Below are positions 58,771-64,000 of a DNA stretch of 64,000 nucleotides, piece after piece. The stretch is taken from contig NC_092872.1 in NCBI RefSeq assembly GCF_028372415.1, positions 514,910,224-514,974,223 of the forward strand, written 5' to 3'. How positions within the stretch are numbered: the first letter of the stretch is position 1; the number at the start of each line of letters is the position of its first letter. The stretch is from Notamacropus eugenii (lineage: Eukaryota > Chordata > Mammalia > Diprotodontia > Macropodidae). Under the pieces are notes generated by a model. It made no database searches. It was given only the letters and a program-made list of their open reading frames with translations, and was not told the DNA's origin. Both the position numbers and the translations under genes were made by a program.

Positions 58771-59734
58771 TTTTTTTATATAAATGTTTAGATTTGTGGT
58801 TTTGCATAACTGAGATATTTTGCATAACAGCTTCCAGAAATAAAATGACCTTTATTCCAGTAACATTAGAGGCAGAAGGATTTCTATTTTTAAGCATGAG
58901 CATTGTATTTCATCCTTGAAATTACAGACATCCCTATTAGAGAAGGGTAAGTCTTCATGAACTCAAATAAACACCTCACATCAAGAGCAGCTCATTTCTA
59001 GGACTGAATGTGCGGATCTGAAAGTAGAAAAAGGAGGTCAGCTTAAACGGAGACTTATTTTTTTCTTGGCTTTAGCCAGACTGACAAATAGCAATTAGTC
59101 ACTTAATTTATTAATTTAACCTCAGTTCCTCATCTGTAAAATGGGGCCCTATCTCATAGGGTTACTGTGAAGATCAAATGAGATAGCATAAAATGCTTTG
59201 TAAACCTTAGAGTATCATATAAATGCTGTTTTTGTTATTCTTATTATTTATTCCCTGTGCAGCTAAGGAAGAGTCAATTTCATGAACATTTTTTAAGGCA
59301 TCTACTTGTTAGGTCTTAAGCATCAGGTAGGTCTTTGCGTATAGCTGCATTTTCATTTGGGTTCCTAGCGCTGCTTTCTTTCATTCCGGAAATCTAATAA
59401 TAATGCCAGATTCCCAGGTGTTTCCTTGCCATGTGTGTGACTGACCTTATGGGCCACATGGCTCACTGTGTTGGTGGTAACATGCTGGGTTCTCAGGATG
59501 TGAGGGGGGCAGGGTGGATTGTTGAACTTTCAGGTCAGACTGGCAAGTCTCCAAGGTGTTTGCCTTTGGGAAGTATCTTCTCTGGCTTTATCTAGGGAGG
59601 AGAGAGGGAAGAGAGAGCCAGTAATTCATCATACTCTTGGGGAGGGAGTGAGGGGAGCATTCCTTTCTCTTCTTGTTAATATGCCTACAGAGTATTTGGG
59701 GACCCTTTCTATTTAACATTTCATTTCAAGAACT
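58771..59734. other. Intron segment, mostly unrecognised
   Basis: A SINE tail scrap at about 59110-59230 ('cctcatctgtaaaatggggc', 'gatcaaatgagatagcataa'). The rest has no family match. Confidence 0.5.
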
Positions 59735-59850
59735 GAACTAGTACAGTGGAAAGACTATTGACTCTGAAGCCAGAGAACATGGGTTCAGATCCCCCTCTGT
59801 TACCTGTTACCTTTGTGATTTGGGGAGAATTACTCAACCTTTTTTTTTAA
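59735..59850 (+). repeat. SINE fragment
   Basis: 'ctagtacagtggaaagacta', 'gaacatgggttcagatcccc'. Confidence 0.65.
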
Positions 59851-60099
59851 GTCTTTGATACTCATCAGTGTATGTGCTAGCTCCACTGATGCAGATTGCA
59901 ACTCTCTTTGTCTTCCTGCATTGCATAGGCCACAGTAATTCATTACCTAGATGCCAACCTTTGGTGATGAGCCAGTCTATCTAAGTCAGGTTGATCTTCT
60001 GAGTACACTCACATAGACTGTCATAAGGCCAATACTAGGAGCCTTTCTGCCATTCTAGAACCTATGGTATAGCCTTTGAGAATGGAGTATCACCTGTTT

Positions 60100-61120
60100 T
60101 TTGAATCTTGGGTTTATTTTTTGAATTAAAAAAAACTATGTTCTTTCCTTTCTTCCTCCTTGTTGAAATAGAAAAAAAGAAAAAACAGACTCTTGAAACA
60201 AATATGTATAGTCAAGCCAGAAAAAAATTCCCTCATTTGGCCATGTCCTAAAGCATATGTCTTATTCTGCATCTTGAATCTTTTACCTCTCTGTCAGATG
60301 GGTTGCATAGACCATCCTCAGACCTTTGAACTCATGATTGGTCATTGTACTGGTAAGAGAGCTTAAGTTTTTTTACAGTGTTGTTTTTCTATAAATGGAT
60401 TTTATGGTTCTACTAACTTTACCACATATCAGTTCATGTAAGTTCTCTCAGGTTTCTCAAACTCATCTGTTTAATCATTTCCTTTTGTACAATGATATTC
60501 TCTTTCCAAAGAATGGGGTGTGACTATTATGTGAAGCTTTAAAAAAAACTTGTGCTGATAATACTTAAAAATCATTTATTGCTAAACTGTATCACTGGCA
60601 AATGAACCGTACAGCTTAGCTAGTGTAGGAATATGCAGGTCTTACCATATCAGGTACCTTCCTCCTGGCAGCTTTGCCTGCCTGCCCGCCTGCTCCCCTT
60701 GCACCTACCGCTCCTTGTTAGCTTGAGTGACAGTGCTGTTAGTACTGCAGTGCTCTAAACAAACCACACAAGTTGGCTTTCTGAAATACACTGACAGTGC
60801 GTGAGCTGAGAATTCTAGTCTTGTGGCTTGCAATGTGCAAGAGATAAATACATATCCATATGCCACTGGTGAATGTGTTGCTGCTCTGTTTACCTTTTAT
60901 GCGGTGTGATGAACAGACTTATACTATGTGATGGTTACATGATGAAAGGCTATAAACCAGTTTTTGGATTGAAAAAACAGGGTGTGATGATTATATGGTG
61001 AATTATGGTAATTTACCTAGCCATTCTTCAATTGATAGGCACTCTGTTTCCAGTCCTTTGCTTCCACCAAAAGAGCTACTCTCAATATTTGTGTATTTCT
61101 GGCTCCTTTCATGGTGCCAC
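60100..61120 (-). mobile_element. L1 3' fragment, antisense, split by a DNA-transposon-like insertion
   Basis: Reversed L1 sequence at about 60100-60500 ('ctaccacatatc..agttcatgtaagttctctca', 'tgtacaatgatattc') resumes at about 61012 ('cctagccattcttcaattga', 'taggcactctgtttccagtc'). In intact copies these two parts are only about 20-30 bases apart. Confidence 0.75.
60502..61011. mobile_element. Candidate Tigger-like (TcMar) non-autonomous DNA transposon
   Basis: The insert carries three copies of a 'ggtgtga' motif followed by an attatgtg-like string: 60515-60533 (ggggtgtgactattatgtg), about 60902-60932 and 60980-61000 (gggtgtgatgattatatgg). It ends in gaattatggta. Repeated 'gggtgcgacttatacgcg' units ending in tacggta are typical of some Tigger elements. 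Here C-to-T decay at CpG sites would give the observed motifs. The family is inferred from memory and the exact ends are uncertain. Confidence 0.5.
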
Positions 61121-61264
61121 TCTGTCTTGTCACAACAAGGAATTGGAGGAAGACTTTGGAGCTAGCTGTGACAACTTGACCTTTAATCATAAAGCCTTTT
61201 AGTGCCATAGGGAGGTAATAGCTTTTATAATAAACAATGAGTCACTTCAGTACTTTCAGTACCA

Positions 61265-61385
61265 TGACTTCTATTGCCTCACAGAGATGTATTACATATT
61301 CTTATAGGGCTGTTGTAAGGATTAAAGGATAGTCATAGGATGCTTTGTAAATTGCAGTTTGCTATATAAATACGAGCTATTGTTA
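61265..61385 (+). repeat. SINE tail fragment
   Basis: 'tagggctgttgtaaggatta' and 'tgctatataaatacgagcta', the 3' part of a MAR1-like copy. Confidence 0.6.
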
Positions 61386-61599
61386 TCATACTTTTTCCTT
61401 TGAGGTGTTTTGTTTTGTTTTTACTAGAAAAACCTACTATCCCTTTTCTTGTTTTATGAAGACTCTATTGGATCCATGGCCTTCCAGAGATGAAGATCTC
61501 AGTCCATCCTTTCCCACTCATCCTACTTGAATATTGTTCATGTGTTTCTGTTAACTACTCTAGGGAGTTTATGCAGTATGTGGGAGCCTTCCTTTTAAA

Positions 61600-62390
61600 A
61601 AAATTAGTTTTATTTTTAATTTATGGAATAAAGCAGGCATTTTTATAACAGTATAATAAAATGATGATTGCACATGAAAACTGCAAATCTATTATGTAAA
61701 ACTTGTTATTCCTTTTAAATATAAAATACAATTATCATGTACATTTTTTCCTCCCCCCTTAGAGATGGCTACCATTAGACACAAATATTGTATATATGTA
61801 AAATCATTCTACATATATTTCTGTTTTATCAGTTCTTTCTCTCATTCCAGATAGGGTCTTCCTTCCTATGCCCTTTGTAGTTAATTTGAATATTTATGCG
61901 AGTCAAAATGACTTGGTTGCTAAAAGTTGTTCCTAAAACAATATTGAGGTTACTGTATTCAACATTCTCCTGGTTCTGTTTATTTAGTTCTTCATTATTT
62001 TGTGCAAGTCTATCCATGTTTTCCTAAGATCATTGAGTTTTTCATTTTTATAGTATTCTGTCACAATCACATATCATAGTTTCTTCAGCCATTCCCCAAT
62101 TGACAGGCATCCCCACAATTTCCAGTTCTTTACCACCACAAAGAGAACTGCTAGAAATATTTTGGAACATATATGTTCTTTTCTTTTTTCCTTAATTATC
62201 TTTGGAAATAGAACTACTATTGGTATTTCTGTTTCAAAAGGTATAGGCAATTTGTCTTCCTTTCTATCTCTGGACATTTCATTAGGTACCAGTCGAGCAT
62301 CCAGTTTGAACATTGATTATCCCATAACTAGCCCAACTTTTTTTTCAGTCACGTTTTTCTCTAATAATATTCTTTATACTGTTGCTTCCA
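61600..62390 (-). mobile_element. L1 3' end, antisense
   Basis: 'tcaacattctcctggttctg', 'tcagccattccccaattgac' and 'caatttccagttctttacca'. The minus-strand frame at 62074-62313 contains AVLFVVVKNWKLWGCLSIGE then WLKKL, the ORF2p C-terminal block. Confidence 0.87.
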
Positions 62391-62434
62391 TGTGATAATA
62401 GAAAAGTAATAACAATAAAATAACTAAGCAAACA

Positions 62435-62690
62435 AAACATTTATATAGCGCTTCTTATGTGTGTGCCAAGCTGTGTGCTAAACACTTTACAAATTTATCT
62501 CATTTGGTAGTCACAACAGTCCTGGGAAGTAAGTGCTATTATTATCCTTATTTTACAGGTGAGTAAACTGAAGCAAACAGAAGTGAAGTGACTGTGTGAA
62601 GGCTCACATAGCTAATAAGTGCCTGAGGCTACATTTGAACTTAGGTCCTCCTAATTCTAGTCCTTGGTACCATCCATGCTTGGTACCATC
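62435..62690 (+). repeat. MIR-type SINE, near full length
   Basis: 'aaacatttatatagcgcttc', 'ctaaacactttacaaattta', 'ttattttacaggtgagtaaa' and 'catagctaataagtgcctga' follow the full MIR order. Confidence 0.88.
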
Positions 62691-63221
62691 CAACTGACAC
62701 TTATTTCTTATTTGTATTGAGTTGAAGTCTTCTCTTACCTGGCCACATGCTTTACCATTGCCATTTTGGGTGATACTCAGTAGACAGCAGAGCACTTTAC
62801 TTTTTTTTAAGGTAATACAGAAGCCTATAGTCTTAGTTTTACCCATTTGATGGAAGCTAGACTCTCTCTTCCTGCCCCACACTGGTTAGTTATTTCTTGT
62901 TAGTCCTTCTGGACAAGAGTCTTCCTTGTGGGAGTCAGTACATCTCTGAGCTTCTCTCCTTTTGTCTGTTAACCCAGATATGAGTTCCATCTTCTCATTT
63001 GAAAAAATACATTTTTATTCAAATCAGTTATTTTCACATTGCCTAAATTTCCTCCTGTATCCCTCCATCTCTTCCCCAGAGAGCTATTTCATGTAACAAA
63101 GAATCTTTTTTTAAGGAAAAAAGAGGAAGAAGAGGGGAAAAAAAGAATCTACAAAGCCAGGTCAATATATCTAAAACATCTGAAAATGTTTTATGCAGTG
63201 TTCCATACCCATAGACATTGG
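62691..63221. other. Intron segment, nothing recognised
   Basis: An AT-rich stretch with an A/G-rich run at 63110-63145. No gene or clear repeat. The 92-codon open frame on the minus strand at 62604-62882 overlaps the MIR and has no family resemblance. Confidence 0.5.
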
Positions 63222-63720
63222 GGTAGCTAGGTGATGCAGTGAATAGAGCCCCAAGCCGGGAGTCAAGACCTGAGTTCAGGTTTGGCCTTGATCACTTACT
63301 AGATGTGTGACCCTCGATGTATGGCTTTATCTCCTTTTGCCTTTGGTTGTTGTTATTTAGCCATTTCAATTGTGAATGACCCCATTTAGGATTTTCTTGG
63401 CAAAGATACTGGAACAGTTTGCCATTTCCTCCCCCAGCTCATTTTACAGATGAGGAAACTGAGGCAAACAGAGTTGTGACTTGCCCAGGGTCACATAGCC
63501 AATAAATGTCTGAGGTCAGATTTGAACTCAAGTCTTCCTCACTCCAGGCCTGGCACTTTATCCACAGCATCACCTAGTTATCCTTGCCTCAGTTTACTAG
63601 CCTATAAAAATGGAGGTAATACTGGCACTTGCCTCCCAGGGTTGTTGTGAGGATCAGATAATAAGTGTAAGGTAGTTAGCATAGTGCCTGGCCTATAATA
63701 TAGATGTTAGTTGTTACGAT
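63222..63720 (+). repeat. MAR1-like SINE interrupted by a second SINE
   Basis: The head (63222-63344: 'ggggtagctaggtgatgcag', 'cctgagttcaggtttggcct') and tail (63583-63720: 'cctcagtttactagcctata', 'ttgtgaggatcagataataa') form one SINE when the inner copy is removed. Confidence 0.85.
63345..63582 (-). repeat. tRNA-derived SINE (WSINE type) nested in a MAR1-like SINE
   Basis: The reversed tail 'ttcttggcaaagatactgga' and head 'cagcatcacctagttatcc' are present. 'ccttttgcct' before it and 'tatccttgcct' after it look like an imperfect target duplication. Confidence 0.87.
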
Positions 63721-63859
63721 CATCATTTAACCTCTGCGATGGAATGGGGAGAGATCCCATATCTCTTTTTTTGAAACCATTCTTGATCTTTGCAATTTTT
63801 CAACATTCATTTTTGATTGTGTTTTGTGATGGTTCTTTCCATTTACATTGTTGGATTCT

Positions 63860-64000
63860 TTGGATATATTAAAAAATATTTATAGCAGTATTTTTTGTGT
63901 ATGTGCTAGTAAACAACTGGAAACAAAGTAGATGCCCGTTAATTGAGGACTGGCTAAACAAACTGTGATACATGAACATAGTATAAGACTACTGTTCTGT
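63860..64000 (+). mobile_element. L1 3' fragment, cut by the window end
   Basis: 'aaatatttatagcagtattt', 'aacaactggaaacaaagtag' and 'ttaattgaggactggctaaa' match the L1 3' region of 19470-19560. Confidence 0.8.

Larger units (their letters stand above)
34371..64000 (+). other. ATP9A: ATP9A intron 1 (runs off the window)
   Basis: The intron begins with GTGAGC. No sequence encoding the known exon 2 region of ATP9A (around WLGHPEKRDQRYPRN) appears in any forward frame, so the intron is at least 29.6 kb. Its contents are listed separately. About 35010-36000, 37900-38690, 44880-45580, 46000-46890 and 57160-57920 contain nothing that I recognise except short simple repeats such as (CA)n at about 35872-35891. 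Confidence 0.9.

Noticed and set aside
1..64000. CRISPR arrays, operons, phage or viral genes, or an undescribed multi-gene system
   Set aside because: No regularly spaced repeats with spacers, clustered ORFs or bacterial-type signals. The content is typical mammalian gene, intron and repeat sequence.

Overview
The window is mammalian nuclear DNA and most likely marsupial. The host genes are ordinary vertebrate genes with GT-AG introns. Between them lies dense interspersed repeat: L2 and CR1/L3 LINEs, MIR-type SINEs, L1 3' ends, ORF1-only 'half-L1' (HAL1-like) copies, and tRNA-derived SINEs of the kind that dominate marsupial genomes (MAR1/WSINE type). The exact species cannot be read from the sequence. 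The SINE types lean towards an Australian marsupial, but that is only an impression. I found no bacterial-type operon, CRISPR array, phage or new defence-like system.

Positions 1-8.9 kb hold the 3' part of SALL4, a spalt-like zinc-finger transcription factor, on the + strand. They comprise the end of intron 1, the large exon 2 (1067-3574), exon 3 (4697-4998), exon 4 with the stop codon (6928-7350), and a 3' UTR ending near 8.44 or 8.86 kb. Exon 1, with the start codon and the N-terminal repressor peptide, lies outside the window. Exons 2-4 join in frame into about 1076 residues carrying one C2HC finger and seven C2H2 fingers (a pair, a triplet and a pair).

Positions 8.9-33.9 kb are intergenic. 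I see no credible coding gene there, only layered repeats: L1, L2, a CR1/L3 reverse-transcriptase remnant, MIRs, SINEs, a HAL1-like copy and microsatellites, with some single-copy stretches between.

Positions 34.0-35.0 kb are a CpG island containing coding exon 1 of ATP9A (34303-34370), a class 2 (P4-type) P-type ATPase, on the same strand as SALL4. The rest of the window to 64 kb is ATP9A intron 1, again full of nested retroelements. The head-to-tail SALL4 -> ATP9A order matches the human 20q13.2 neighbourhood.

The most interesting points are: two in-frame splice donors 90 bases apart at the end of SALL4 exon 2, which would include or drop a 30-residue segment; substitutions in SALL4 zinc finger 2, the finger that acts as the thalidomide degron in human; an ATG-TAG minimal upstream ORF in the presumed ATP9A leader; and several retroelement insertions with clear target-site duplications that let the insertion order be read.
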